NCBI GenBank assembly: GCA_025174535.1
Contig: JALBUN010000015.1
Location: forward strand, 556,501-620,500
Length of the DNA: 64,000 nt
DNA from: Cantharellus purpuraceus
Lineage: Eukaryota > Basidiomycota > Agaricomycetes > Cantharellales > Hydnaceae
Direction: 5' to 3'
Part shown: positions 1 through 9,399 of the stretch, piece by piece
Layout: each line of letters begins with the position of its first letter
Numbering within the stretch: the first letter of the stretch is position 1
Notes under the pieces: model-generated
What the model saw: the letters and a program-made list of their open reading frames with translations, nothing else
The model's database searches: none
What the model was told of the DNA's origin: nothing
Translations under genes and position numbers: made by a program

Positions 1-1275
1 TAGTGCTCTGTGGTTGGATGAGGATGGGAGCAAAAGGTCAGTCCCGATGGCTGATCATGCTCTGTGACTGGATGAGGATGGAGAGCCCAGTTGGGAGGTA
101 TGTGAAAGCTGGTTTCAAGAGAAGTGACCTCTCGGTGGAGGAGGGAAATCTGATCATTGAACCAAGGTGCTTTACCTCAGTGTAGAGCTGATGGATTGTG
201 ATGTAGAGCGTAGAGCGTAGACTTAGAGCGTGGACTTTGACTTTAGAGCATGGGCTGAAAACTTGTTGATTGATTCCAAAGGCAAAAACTAGCGCCCTTT
301 TATATACAAATCCCCAGGGCACAACGACACAATATGAGGAGCAAATGATGCAATATGATGCAAGAAATGCTGATCAAGCCAGCTGATCAAGCGTGTGAAG
401 TTGAACTACTAATGGGGAAATCATGGAGAAATGAAGCAACAGATAGGGGTAATCTTTGTAAGAATAGGAGGTGATGAGTAATAAAAGAACCAAAAATAGA
501 ACAAGGATGAGTAAGTCGTGTATGAATGAATTAAAAGATGAAACAGGGGTGAGTCATATAAAAGAACAATAGAAACGTCCACCAATACCATCTTCCATAC
601 GGCTCTGAAGGTAAATTGACCCTGAGTCACATGAGGACTTCAGTCAGCATCCACAACAAATACTCCTTATTGTCTTAGTGATCTGTCTCCATATGGTATC
701 CTGTTCCAAGGGTATTTGGTCCCTTTGCCTGACACGATGTAACCTGAGTCGGATTGAATGGAAGGATAGGTCGGCGATGGCGACTGAAATTCTACCTCAC
801 ATTCGACTCGTCTATCCATGTTACGATATAGAGGTGAAATGCCGAGGAATGTATATGGTTCAACAGAATTGTGAAAGAATATGGGATTGCCAATGGCATA
901 AGAGAGACATGGTGGGGATCTTGGATGTTGAAAGAGTTTTGGAAGTATTTTGACATGTGGAGGTGGCTTAACATGTCCGTGGAGCTCAGTGTATTTTTGA
1001 TAGTCCTCTGTGTCCAGAGACCAGTGTGACGTATTATTAGAAGAGATGTTGGAGAGGGGAATAGAATTGGAAGCCATGTGAATGATGATGAAAGGATTGG
1101 TGGGCTGATAATGATTGATGGCGATGAAACACGAGTGACAATCAATGGCTAGAATTAGAGACTGAGGTAGAGAGGGAGTTGCGACGCTATTTAAAAATTT
1201 GATACGAAAAGGCGCTGGTGGAGTTGGACTGTCAGAGTGGTTCGATATACGTCCTCGATGCATCCTGGCTCATCA
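1..1275 (-). mobile_element. LTR-like element, left inverted copy (runs off window)
   Basis: This is the reverse complement of 2050-3331 at very high identity; visible differences are a 9-bp indel near 1106, a 2-bp indel near 56 and a 1-bp indel near 765. Its inner end, read on minus, is TGATGAGCCAGG at 1275, matching TGACAAGCCAGG at 2050 and TGACGAGCCAGG at 25387, so this is the 5' boundary of a repeat unit. The outer end lies beyond position 1. It interrupts the 3' LTR of the host gypsy element after only 39 bp. It contains a TATAAAAG-type promoter with repeated CTCTA-rich units downstream and a 136-codon ORF. I infer a long LTR or a small LTR-bounded element; no pol is seen in it. Confidence 0.7.
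667..1077 (-). CDS. 136-aa ORF carried in the left LTR-like copy
   Basis: The ATG at 1077 follows a T-rich leader and a TTTAAATAG TATA-like box near 1190. The protein starts MASNSIPLSNISSNN, contains the stretch HWSLDTEDYQKYTELHGHV and ends SLRQ. I do not recognise the family. The same ORF occurs in the inverted copy at 2256-2690, where a one-base insertion near 2575 changes the last third. There is no signal peptide or obvious motif. It could be an element-encoded protein or a passenger exon; the presence of a promoter-like box and clean ATG is the only argument for expression. Confidence 0.4.
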   Translation of the reverse strand: MASNSIPLSNISSNNTSHWSLDTEDYQKYTELHGHVKPPPHVKILPKLFQHPRSPPCLSYAIGNPIFFHNSVEPYTFLGISPLYRNMDRRVECEVEFQSPSPTYPSIQSDSGYIVSGKGTKYPWNRIPYGDRSLRQ

Positions 1276-1314
1276 GCGCAGGGAATCTGGTCGTTAATGA
1301 ATATAGTCATAACA
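1276..1314 (-). mobile_element. 3' LTR remnant of the host Ty3/gypsy element
   Basis: Read on minus this is TGTTATGACTATATTCATTA followed by a further 19 bp, matching the start of the 5' LTR at 12965 and of the LTR at 13761. Only the first 39 bp remain before the LTR-like insertion at 1275; the rest should lie beyond the window edge. Together with the 5' LTR at 12454-12965 it brackets one element of about 11.7 kb including nested insertions. Confidence 0.75.
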
Positions 1315-1332
1315 GTATCTCTCCATTTAAGG
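1315..1332 (-). promoter_or_regulatory. Polypurine tract next to the 3' LTR
   Basis: On minus the sequence reads TTAAATGGAGAGATAC immediately before the LTR start TGTTATGA. The second family copy has TTAATGGAGAGGTAC directly before its LTR at 13761. A purine-rich stretch abutting the 3' LTR is the expected primer site for plus-strand DNA synthesis in LTR retrotransposons. Its position shows that the antisense gene is internal to the element. Confidence 0.6.
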
Positions 1333-1416
1333 CCAAGCCCCTGAGGCCTCATGTCTGTGGATTGAATAGGTGAGACAGTTGGGCGCAGTTGGAGTTATAC
1401 TGGGGGTCTGGAGACA

Positions 1417-1425
1417 TATAAAAGG
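1417..1425 (+). promoter_or_regulatory. TATA box of the antisense gene
   Basis: CATATAAAAGGAGGGG lies about 40 bp upstream of the ATG at 1456 and 60 bp upstream of the in-frame ATG at 1477. The second family copy keeps CATATAAAAGGAGGGG at the same distance on its own strand (13642-13660). Conservation of a strong TATA box in both copies supports transcription antisense to gag-pol. Confidence 0.6.
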
Positions 1426-1455
1426 AGGGGCATGATTGAGGTCTTATCCTCAAAG

Positions 1456-2049
1456 ATGTCAAACCCTTTGGCAAGCATGAGTGTGGCCAAGCTTGAGCAG
1501 TTGCTCTTGGCCTGATGGAAGGAAGAGGAAGAGGAGCGGAGATGGAAAGAGGAGGAGGAAGCAGAATGGAGGCGGAAGGAGGAGGAGAAGGCGGAATGGA
1601 GATGGAAGGAGGAGGAGGAGGAACAGAGACAGAAGGAGGAGGCAGAGGTGGAACGGAGACACAAGGAGGTGGAGGAGCGGAGACGGAAGGAGGAGGAGGA
1701 GGCGGAACAGAGACGCAAAGAGGAGGAGGAGCGGAAATGGAAGGAGGCGGCAGAGACGGAACGGAGAAGGAAAGAGGAGGAAGCGAAAGCCGAGAGAGCC
1801 TGCAGGGTCAAGGAACTTGCGGCCTCAATGGAGGCCACGAGACTGAAGGAAGTGGAGGAGCAGGCGCATGAGCTAGAAGCCGCCATGGAGGTAGAGGAGA
1901 AGGTGACTGGGACAGGGGTGACCAGCCGCCCAGGAAGTCTGAGTGTGCCAATATGGGCAGGGACCCCCGAGGTCGCCATCATCTCCATTACACAGACAGA
2001 GACAACTCGTCCGACAACTGTCCCTGCGGTGACTCGCCGTTACGTCCAC
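1456..2049 (+). pseudogene. Antisense accessory gene of the gypsy element, part 1 (coiled coil)
   Basis: Plus-strand reading frame opposite to gag-pol. The ATG at 1456 (or 1477, MSVAKLEQLLLA) is open apart from one TGA at 1513, then runs through a highly charged E/K/R coiled coil (about residues 20-150) to a Thr/Pro-rich part. The second copy on minus (13603 to 12966) shares the MSVAK start, the same TGA after LLLA, the coiled coil and a VEEQAHELEAAMEVEE motif. The LTR-like unit at 2050 cuts the frame; it resumes near 3473. The shared TGA is probably an old CGA to TGA change. No enzyme domain is seen. Confidence 0.65.
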
Positions 2050-3472
2050 TGACAAGCCAGGACGCATCGAGGACATATATTGAACCACTCTGACAGTCCA
2101 ACTCCACCAGCGTCTTTTCATATCAACCTTTAAATAGCGTCGCAACTCCCTCTCTACCTCAGTCTCTAATTCTAGCCATTGATTGTCACTCGTGTTTCAT
2201 CGCCATCAATCATTATCAGCCTTCAATTCACACCAATCCTTTCATCATCATTCACATGGCTTCCAATTCTATTCCCCTCTCCAACATCTCTTCTAATAAT
2301 ACGTCACACTGGTCTCTGGACACAGAGGACTATCAAAAATACACTGAGCTCCACGGACATGTTAAGCCACCTCCACATGTCAAAATACTTCCAAAACTCT
2401 TTCAACATCCAAGATCCCCACCATGTCTCTCTTATGCCATTGGCAATCCCATATTCTTTCACAATTCTGTTGAACCATATACATTCCTCGGCATTTCACC
2501 TCTATATCGTAACATGGATAGACGAGTCGAATGTGAGGTAGAATTTCAGTCGCCATCGCCGACCTATCCTCCCACTTCAATCCGACTCAGGTTACATCGT
2601 GTCAGGCAAAGGGACCAAATACCCTTGGAACAGGATACCATATGGAGACAGATCACTAAGACAATAAGGAGTATTTGTTGTGGATGCTGACTGAAGTCCT
2701 CATGTGACTCAGGGTCAATTTACCTTCAGAGCCGTATGGAAGATGGTATTGGTGGACGTTTCTATTGTTCTTTTATATGACTCACCCCTGTTTCATCTTT
2801 TAATTCATTCATACACGACTTACTCATCCTTGTTCTATTTTTGGTTCTTTTATTACTCATCACCTCCTATTCTTACAAAGATTACCCCTATCTGTTGCTT
2901 CATTTCTCCATGATTTCCCCATTAGTAGTTCAACTTCACACGCTTGATCAGCTGGCTTGATCAGCATTTCTTGCATCATATTGCATCATTTGCTCCTCAT
3001 ATTGTGTCGTTGTGCCCTGGGGATTTGTATATAAAAGGGCGCTAGTTTTTGCCTTTGGAATCAATCAACAAGTTTTCAGCCCATGCTCTAAAGTCAAAGT
3101 CCACGCTCTAAGTCTACGCTCTACGCTCTACATCACAATCCATCAGCTCTACACTGAGGTAAAGCACCTTGGTTCAATGATCAGATTTCCCTCCTCCACC
3201 GAGAGGTCACTTCTCTTGAAACCAGCTTTCGCGTACCTCCCAACCGGGCTATCCATTGTCATCCAGTCACAGCACGATCAGCCATCGGGACCAACCTTTT
3301 GCTCCCATCCTCATCCAACCACAGAGCACTATTCCACTTTCCTGTTACTCAGTGCTACCTCTACCCCTCAACCTGATTGATCTTTGGAGTGCTGAACAAC
3401 TGCGTTACACCGTCTGTTTGCTAGGACCGTTGCACGCAGGCTTATAGGATTTATTCCTTAAGCGAACCGACA
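2050..3472 (+). mobile_element. LTR-like element, right inverted copy
   Basis: The plus-strand copy of the unit seen inverted at 1-1275. It starts TGACAAGCCAGGACGCATC at 2050 and probably ends near CCGACA at 3472, because host-gene sequence resumes there; no perfect target duplication could be found, so the right edge is provisional. It contains an ORF at 2256-2690, a TATATAAAAG box at 3028-3037 and downstream repeats of CTCTA-rich motifs (about 3080-3135) that look like an LTR leader. It interrupts the antisense gene. A 98-bp fragment of the same unit is at 25387. Confidence 0.65.
2256..2690 (+). CDS. 144-aa ORF in the right LTR-like copy
   Basis: The counterpart of the ORF at 667-1077, starting at the same ATG (MASNSIPLSNISS). 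The first ~105 residues are the same; a one-base insertion near 2575 replaces the SLRQ ending by an unrelated Arg-rich tail. Family unknown. A TTTAAATAG box lies near 2127 and a 9-bp insertion is present in the leader relative to the left copy. Listed because the frame is intact, not because a product is known. Confidence 0.35.
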   Translation: MASNSIPLSNISSNNTSHWSLDTEDYQKYTELHGHVKPPPHVKILPKLFQHPRSPPCLSYAIGNPIFFHNSVEPYTFLGISPLYRNMDRRVECEVEFQSPSPTYPPTSIRLRLHRVRQRDQIPLEQDTIWRQITKTIRSICCGC

Positions 3473-3952
3473 CTGCAGGCACAGCCATTATTTGGGTTGG
3501 GTGTGGCTGAGGAAGATGAGGCGGCAGAGGTGGAGAGGGCAGAGGTGGAGGTGGATCCCGATGCCAATATGGAGCTCGATGCAAATGCAGAGCCTGAGGT
3601 GGGTGTGGATGTCAGGACAGATGTGGAGCCAGATCCAACCTCAAATTGCTACGAGGAGATGGCTTGGGTAGCTGCGGTCAAGGCTCACAAAAGAGCAGAG
3701 CTTTATGCTGCTACCACCAAGAAGAATCTCGACATCACAGTCTTTTCATTGAAGGTGTACCCAAGTGCTGATACAGAGAAGCAGGAGGCGGATCGGAGGG
3801 TCATATGGTGCAAGGCGGAGAGTTGCGTGTTGGCGACCCATAAGTGTCAAGAATTCATTCAAGGAATATTACAATCTATTGGAGCAAGAAGGGGGAGTTT
3901 TATGATAAGAAAAAGTTGTGAAAAGTTTGGGAATTTTTTGATTAAGGGATGA
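3473..3952 (+). pseudogene. Antisense accessory gene, part 2 (acidic region)
   Basis: Continuation of the antisense gene after the LTR-like insertion. It encodes an Asp/Glu/Val-rich acidic stretch followed by a conserved block (CYEEMAWVAAVKAHKRAELY, then AATTKKNLDITVFSLKVYPS). The minus-strand copy at 12966-13290 has the same block (HYEEMAWVEAVEDCRHAELY, then AATMKKNLEVMVFSLKAYPS). The frame stays open into EKQEADRR and then enters AT-rich sequence near 3860 that looks inserted. No known domain is recognised; the block is helical and could be a multimerisation segment. Confidence 0.6.
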
Positions 3953-4660
3953 GGAGAAGGTGTTTTTCGATTTTATTTTGTGAGCCATCCTTTCGTTCTA
4001 CGGGGGTGGTTACTACTCAAAAAGGGAGGTATTATGATGATTTTCATTCGTCATAAACCTCAAGTCAAACGGGTAAAAACTCCTTTCTCTGTAAAAAGTT
4101 TTTCCCCATGACATCACATATTATCAGTATCCACATCATTTCTTTTATCATATGTTTCAATCTTACTAAAAGGCTTTTTTATCATGTGATTGTCAAATTG
4201 TATATTAACTACAACTGTGTACGAGTATCAAAAAGGAGATTGATTACTCCTAATCCCTTCCAAGCTGCAAACAAACAGCTTGTGTCAACTTTCTGTCGTT
4301 CCTGGAATAACTCCTAAACGACCTATTCGATTGGAAATCTTTTGCATATCCCATTAGGATATTGCATCAACTATTGCTATCTCAAATTACGAACTATTTG
4401 GATCATTACATCCATTTCTATTAAGCAAACACTTTTTCGAAGTGTTGCTATTCCCATTTCTGCTCAAATATTTCGCAGAAGTCCCAGTTTTTAACCAAAT
4501 ATTCTGATATTTGGTAACATTACTCTACTAAACAATATCTTTCCATCGACCCCGCATATATCTGCATCCTTGCAGTAATTGCTCCCCTATTCAAAATCTA
4601 CTTCGCCACCATCCCTCACCATCATTTTACACTCACCCACAACACCCCTCCATATCTTTT
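3860..4660. mobile_element. AT-rich insertion (probable degraded LTR element)
   Basis: Composition changes sharply to AT-rich between the second and third parts of the antisense gene. At about 4017-4050 an AAAAAGGGAGG tract is followed by TATTATGATGATTTTCATTC, which resembles a polypurine tract plus LTR start of another gypsy family. No convincing ORF is present. The exact ends and target duplication could not be fixed; the boundaries are where coding character stops and resumes. Confidence 0.45.
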
Positions 4661-4663
4661 CTT

Positions 4664-5437
4664 AACAATAAGAAGGAGCTGCGTGTCGCTAGGTCAGCGA
4701 TCCAGCTTTGCAAGCATGAGATGGAGAAGGCGGCGGCAGAACAGCAGGACAAGGAGGAGGAGAGGGAACACTTGGAGGCCACATCGAGAAGGGGCAGACC
4801 ACCCAAGGCTCTGGCTCCAGCAGAGCCATTTGGCGGGCCCGGCGTAACTTGCAACTTGTGTCAGGATGCAGGTGTGGAGTGTGTGTGGCCTACCGGCCCA
4901 ACTCACTGCCTTTGGTCCTGTGATCGTTGTTGGGGTCGGAAAGGAGGGTGTAGGATCAATGGAAAGTTTGATCCCCAGAGTCGGAGCATCAAGCCCCAAC
5001 TAGTGGTACAAGGAGGGGTGGAGAAAGAAACAGAAGGTTGTCCGACCAAAAAGCGGCGGACGGAGACAGGCGCTGTGGCAGCTGGGGGTAGTGGTGTGGG
5101 GTCGGAAGGGGCAATGACCGGTGCAGGTACAGGGCGCATCTCTGCGTCCAATAGTACCATGGGCCAGCTTATCCGGCTGGTTAACCTGCAGTCGGAGCAC
5201 CTCCGGTGGATGGAGGGGTTACTAGTGGACTTGGTGAAGACGATAAAACGGAAGGAGGTTCTGGAGGGTCGGCGGATGGCTGAGTTACGTCGGCTGTGGA
5301 AGTTCATGGCCCCTTTGGACGAGGATTCGGACATGGGGGATGAGAAAGATTGGGTGTCGGATGTAGAGAGTGATGATGAGTTGGAGATGGAGCCTGAGGT
5401 AGACAAGGGGAAGGGGAAAAGGAAACACAATGTATAA
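4664..5437 (+). pseudogene. Antisense accessory gene, part 3 (AT-hook + Zn2Cys6-like C-terminus)
   Basis: Open frame ending in TAA at 5435-5437, 160 bp from the convergent stop of pol at 5597. From the ATG at 4721: a charged helix, an AT-hook-like core RRGRPPK (residues 23-29), then a cysteine array whose Cys44, 47, 54, 67, 70 and 77 fit C-x2-C-x6-C-x12-C-x2-C-x6-C, inside the range of fungal Zn(II)2Cys6 clusters. One further Cys is at 63. A KKRR stretch and a final KGKGKRKH look like nuclear localisation signals, with a Gly-rich linker, a Leu-rich helix and an acidic tail between. Basic residues inside the cluster are fewer than in GAL4-type proteins, so DNA binding is inference. This part has no stop or frameshift and may be translated by itself. 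Confidence 0.6.
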
Positions 5438-5596
5438 CATAAAAAATGAAAATGAAAATGATTATAATCTTTCAGAGCGGGGAAAAATGAGGCGGAGTGA
5501 TATTCCTCCAGAGTTTTTTGTCAGACTTGTAATTTCCCTTGTGACTTGTAAATAAATGATGATGCGAAATAATAGAATTAGCATTAGTAATGGAAC

Positions 5597-7790
5597 TTAA
5601 GGATTCATAAGAGGGCCAGGTTTGTCTGGATAAGCAGAGTGAAAGTCGGAGACAGATTCGGATGCGTGACCAAGTTTGGATGCAGAGATCCATGAGGACT
5701 CTTCGTCGGTGCCTTCATATCCAGTCCATTTGACTAGGTACTGGAGCTTGCACTTGTATCGACAATCGATCTTCGAATCCAGGATCTCGGATATCTCATA
5801 TTCATTATCTCCTTTGATGATGATCGGGGGAGGTGGAGGTTGCATGCGACCGGAGATCTCATTTGTAGTAGCAGGTTCGAGCATTGATATGTGGAAGACT
5901 GGATGAACTGCTTGGAAGTGGTCAGGGAGGTGGAGGGTGAAGGACCTGCTGCCTGTGCAAGCAATGACCTCATAAGGACCTAAGTATTTATTGGAGAGTT
6001 TCTTCGATGGGTGGGTGGTCCGGAAATGTTCGGCCTTAACGGATACTTTGTCTCCGATTTGCAGGTCCGGAGCCAGAATGTGGTGTTGGTCCGTGGAGAC
6101 TTGGTATTGTTTCTGGGCATCGGAGATGGTTTCTTGGAGATGTTGGTGCAGTTGATCGAGGTCAGTTACAAATTGGCGGGCTTTGGTGGAGGCGAGTTCC
6201 TTCTCAGGGTGGACGGAGATGTTCGGATGGTAACCTTTATTAGCAAAGAACGGAGAGACGCCGGTAGTCGCGTTTGGAGCATTGTTGTAGGCAAACCCTG
6301 CTATTGGAAGTAGATCAGCCAAGTTGTCTTGTTGATAGTTACAATAGACTCGGAGATATTGTTCCAGGGACTGATTCATTCATTCTGTTTGTCCGTCTCC
6401 TTCCGGATGGTATCCAGAGGTGAAATGAAGTTTCATGTCAAGAGCCTTTCCTAATGTGCGGAAGAAGGAGGACACAAACTCCAAGCCCCGATCAGATGTG
6501 ACATGCGATGGGACTCTGTGTTTAGAGAATACGTGGAGAACGAACAATTTAGCTAGTGAGGCAGAGGTGATGGTGTCATGCATCGGAATGAATAGTGACC
6601 ATTTAGACGCTTATTCAGAAATACAACAAATACGTATGTACAACCTATTTTCCTCAAATTTTATACAATACACTTCAATTCAAACTTATTTTCATATTTC
6701 AACATGATTCTCAAATTTTACACAATATACTAGATTAAAACATATTTTGATATTTTGGCATAATTCTCAAAAATAATTGTTTTTTCCCCATTTAGTGGTG
6801 GCAACTCCCTTGAGGGAACATCCAAATATCATTGATTCTTTCTTATACAATACTTGTAACATAATTTGAACTATCTTTAATCCCCACCTGGTATTTGTAT
6901 ATCTAAATACCCTATATAATACCAATTATATTCATATATACATTCCTATTATATCCATGTAAATAATTATGTTCATCTCAACCAAATATCTTATCTTTTA
7001 AAGTTTATTAAAATATAGAATATATGTTTATATTTATGAAAATTTCACACATCCAAAATCTTTTAAGATATCCAAATTGTAACTCCCTGGCTTTATGTAT
7101 CATTGAAATTCTGATGTATATCTCATATACATTAGAATATTGTATACTGACATGATTCCGAACAAGCGTCTTAGTGAACCTGTCGACAATCACGAGTATG
7201 GTGTCATATCCGAATGATGGGGGGAGTTTCTCTATGAAATCCATGGAGATGGAGTTCCATGGTTGCTCTGGAACCGGGGACGTTGCTTAAGTGTTCCGTA
7301 GGGTTTGTGCCTTTGTGATTTTGAGCGCATACACATGGTGCAGGAGTTACAGTAGTGTTGAATGTATTCTCACATTTTTGGCCATATGTAGTCTCGTCGG
7401 ATTAATCCTAGTGTGTGATTTTGCCCAAAATGGCTGGAGATCAGGTGATCATGATAATACTGCAAAACTTGGAGTCAGAGACCATTTGCGTCGGGGACGT
7501 ATATCCGGTTGTTGTGTCAGAGGTGTCCTTCAGGGTCAAGTGACCACTTCAGATCAGAAGGGTTGTCCAAGTGTTTAACTGCAATAGGATCAGATCGGAG
7601 TGATGAGCGGATGTCGGAGCGGAGTTGGTCGATGTCCATAATGGTGACAGCTCAGAGGGTGGGAGTCATGAGGGTGGATGCTTGTAGGGACAATGCCAGC
7701 TGCTCGTTAGTAAACACAGGACGAAAGTTGTGTGGGTTTACAGTGGCATAGTCACTACTCCCCTCTTTAGGGTAGACGTCCCAGCATCTA
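5597..7790 (-). pseudogene. Gypsy integrase with chromodomain (interrupted)
   Basis: Minus-strand pol C-terminus. Read from 7790 down: connection and integrase zinc-binding region with frame breaks, catalytic core starting [11 protein letters not shown] with DRFTK, a 565-bp insertion (6606-7170), then MHDTITSASLAKLF, SDRGLEF and GYHPEGDGQTE, a TGA at 6380-6382, and NQSLEQYLRV to a C-terminal chromodomain (YLVKWTGYEGTDEESSW) and stop at 5597. The chromodomain would direct insertion to modified chromatin. The TGA before NQSLEQ also occurs in the copy at 24905. Non-functional as it stands. Confidence 0.8.
6606..7170. mobile_element. 565-bp Harbinger-like MITE inside integrase
   Basis: Non-autonomous AT-rich element with imperfect terminal inverted repeats: GACGCTTATTCAGAAA at the left end, and GACGCTTGTTCGGAAT when the right end is read on minus. 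Each end is flanked by TTA (6603-6605 and 7171-7173). Removing the element and one TTA gives an 18-bp site that lines up base for base with the uninterrupted integrase copy at 24666-24710, which serves as an empty site. A 3-bp TTA duplication fits PIF/Harbinger. No transposase ORF is present. Confidence 0.75.
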
Positions 7791-9383
7791 GTTAATGCAT
7801 TGGGCTTTGCTCCAAGCCAACCTGGACGGAAACAGATAATGAGATTGAACTGAGATAGGTATTCAGACCATCAGACTTGTCTTCGGGTGAGTAGTTTCAT
7901 TGTGGAGAAGTATTCCAAGTTCTTGTGGTCAATTATGACGTCCACCGGATCGGAGGGGCCTTCGAGGTAGTGTCTCCATATCCAGAAGGCTTCATATATG
8001 GCAAGGAGCTCTTTGTCATGGACATCATAGTTCAGTTTGGGGGGCATAAATGTATGCGAGTGAAAAGTGATCAGATGGACTTGTCCATCGTCCAGAGAGA
8101 TGATGGACAGGATCGCGGCAAGTGCATAGTCCGAGGCATTGGTCTCTAATAGGATAGGAACGTCTGGAACCCAATGAGTCAGTATCGGAGCGGAAGTAAA
8201 GGCTTTTTTTAAGGTCTCAAAACTCTGTCTACATTCATCAGTGAAATTCCATTGGGTACCCTTCCTAGTAAGTCGGGTGAGCGGAACGGTGATCGGAGTA
8301 GCTGTAAATGAAGCGGCGGTAGAAGTTGGCGAACCCCAGGAAGGACTGTACGTCTTTGACTTTCCAGGGTTCCAGCCATTCCTGTATGGCTTTGATTTTG
8401 TCATCAGACATTGTCAGTCCTGCCAGGGAGAGGATATAGCCTAGATACTCGACTGAGTCAGAGTGGAATTCGCATTTGTCAGTGCGGGCGAAAAGGCCAT
8501 GTTTTCGGAGACGTCGGAGTACCTCTCGGACATGTGTCTGATGTTCTTCTTCATTGTCCGATTATACCAAAATGTTGTCTAAGTAAACGAGGACGGTCAC
8601 ATTGAGGAGGTCGGCGAAGGTATCATTCATGAACCCCTGGAAGGCAGCCAGAGCATTGGGTAGTCCAAAGGGCATGACACACCATTCAAAAGATCCATAT
8701 CGAGTGCGGAAAGTCATTTTCCACTCGTCGCCTTCTCAGATGCGGACTAGATGGTATGCATGTCGGAGATCTATTTTGGAATAGATCTTAGCTTTTCGAG
8801 GACTCTTGAGTAGGTCCATGGTGCGGGGTATCGGGTAACGGTCTTTCTTGGTGATCTTGTTAAGTCCATGGAAGTCAACGCATAGGCGGAGTGATCTGTC
8901 CTTTTTGCAGACAAATAGGACCGGAGCTCCATGGGGCGATAGGGATGGGCAGATGAAGCCCGTGGCCAAGTTCTCGTCTATGAATGTTCAGAGAGCCAGT
9001 AGCTCTTTTTGGGATAGCAAGTAGATAGGGCCAAGCGGAGGGATGGAGTTGTCATCCAGTTCAATCTTGAGATCATATGGTCAGTGTTCTGCTAGGGAGT
9101 CAGCTTTAGACTTGCTGAACACATTGGTGAACTCATGATACTCCTTAGGAACCATAGATAGGTCCAGTGGAGTTGATCGGCCAGAACGAGCGGCAAGGAA
9201 TATCAGATTGGAGAGGTGGACCTGGAATGTGTGAGAGCCATCCAGTTTGCTTAGTCTGGCGAAGACCATAGCATCCACCATCGATATAAATGGAGGGGTA
9301 GACGGAGTATCTATTGGAGTGGAGTCAGCAGAGGCGGAAGATAGTTTCGCACCTAAAGTTGCTGGTGACGTCGGGGATGACAC
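7760..9383 (-). pseudogene. Gypsy reverse transcriptase and RNase H
   Basis: Minus strand. 9383-9081 encodes the linker into RT (EYHEFTNVFSKSKADSLAEH); 8969-8736 holds fingers/palm ([35 protein letters not shown]). 8735-8405 continues to the active-site region, which reads VYLDNILV rather than the expected YLDD, so RT should be inactive. RNase H follows at 8404-7871 ([40 protein letters not shown]). Stops after LAEH and HLVRI are in CGA-type contexts. The frame is broken several times. Confidence 0.8.
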
Positions 9384-9399
9384 TGTTTTGGAACCTGCA

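Noticed and set aside
1480..1800. CRISPR-like or satellite array suggested by repeated GGAGGAGG units
   Set aside because: These are codon-level repeats of a Glu/Lys/Arg coiled coil without spacers; a eukaryotic genome would not carry CRISPR.
1395..1988. Long minus-strand Ser/Leu-rich ORFs opposite the coiled coil
   Set aside because: Shadow frames of a purine-rich repeat; the plus frame is the one conserved in the second copy.
1..3331. Inverted repeat read as a single TIR transposon with long terminal inverted repeats
   Set aside because: The two arms interrupt different parts of the host element (its 3' LTR and the antisense gene), and the centre is host-element sequence, so they are two separate insertions in opposite orientation.
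4108..4317. 69-codon ORF in AT-rich insert
   Set aside because: Chance ORF in AT-rich DNA without motif.
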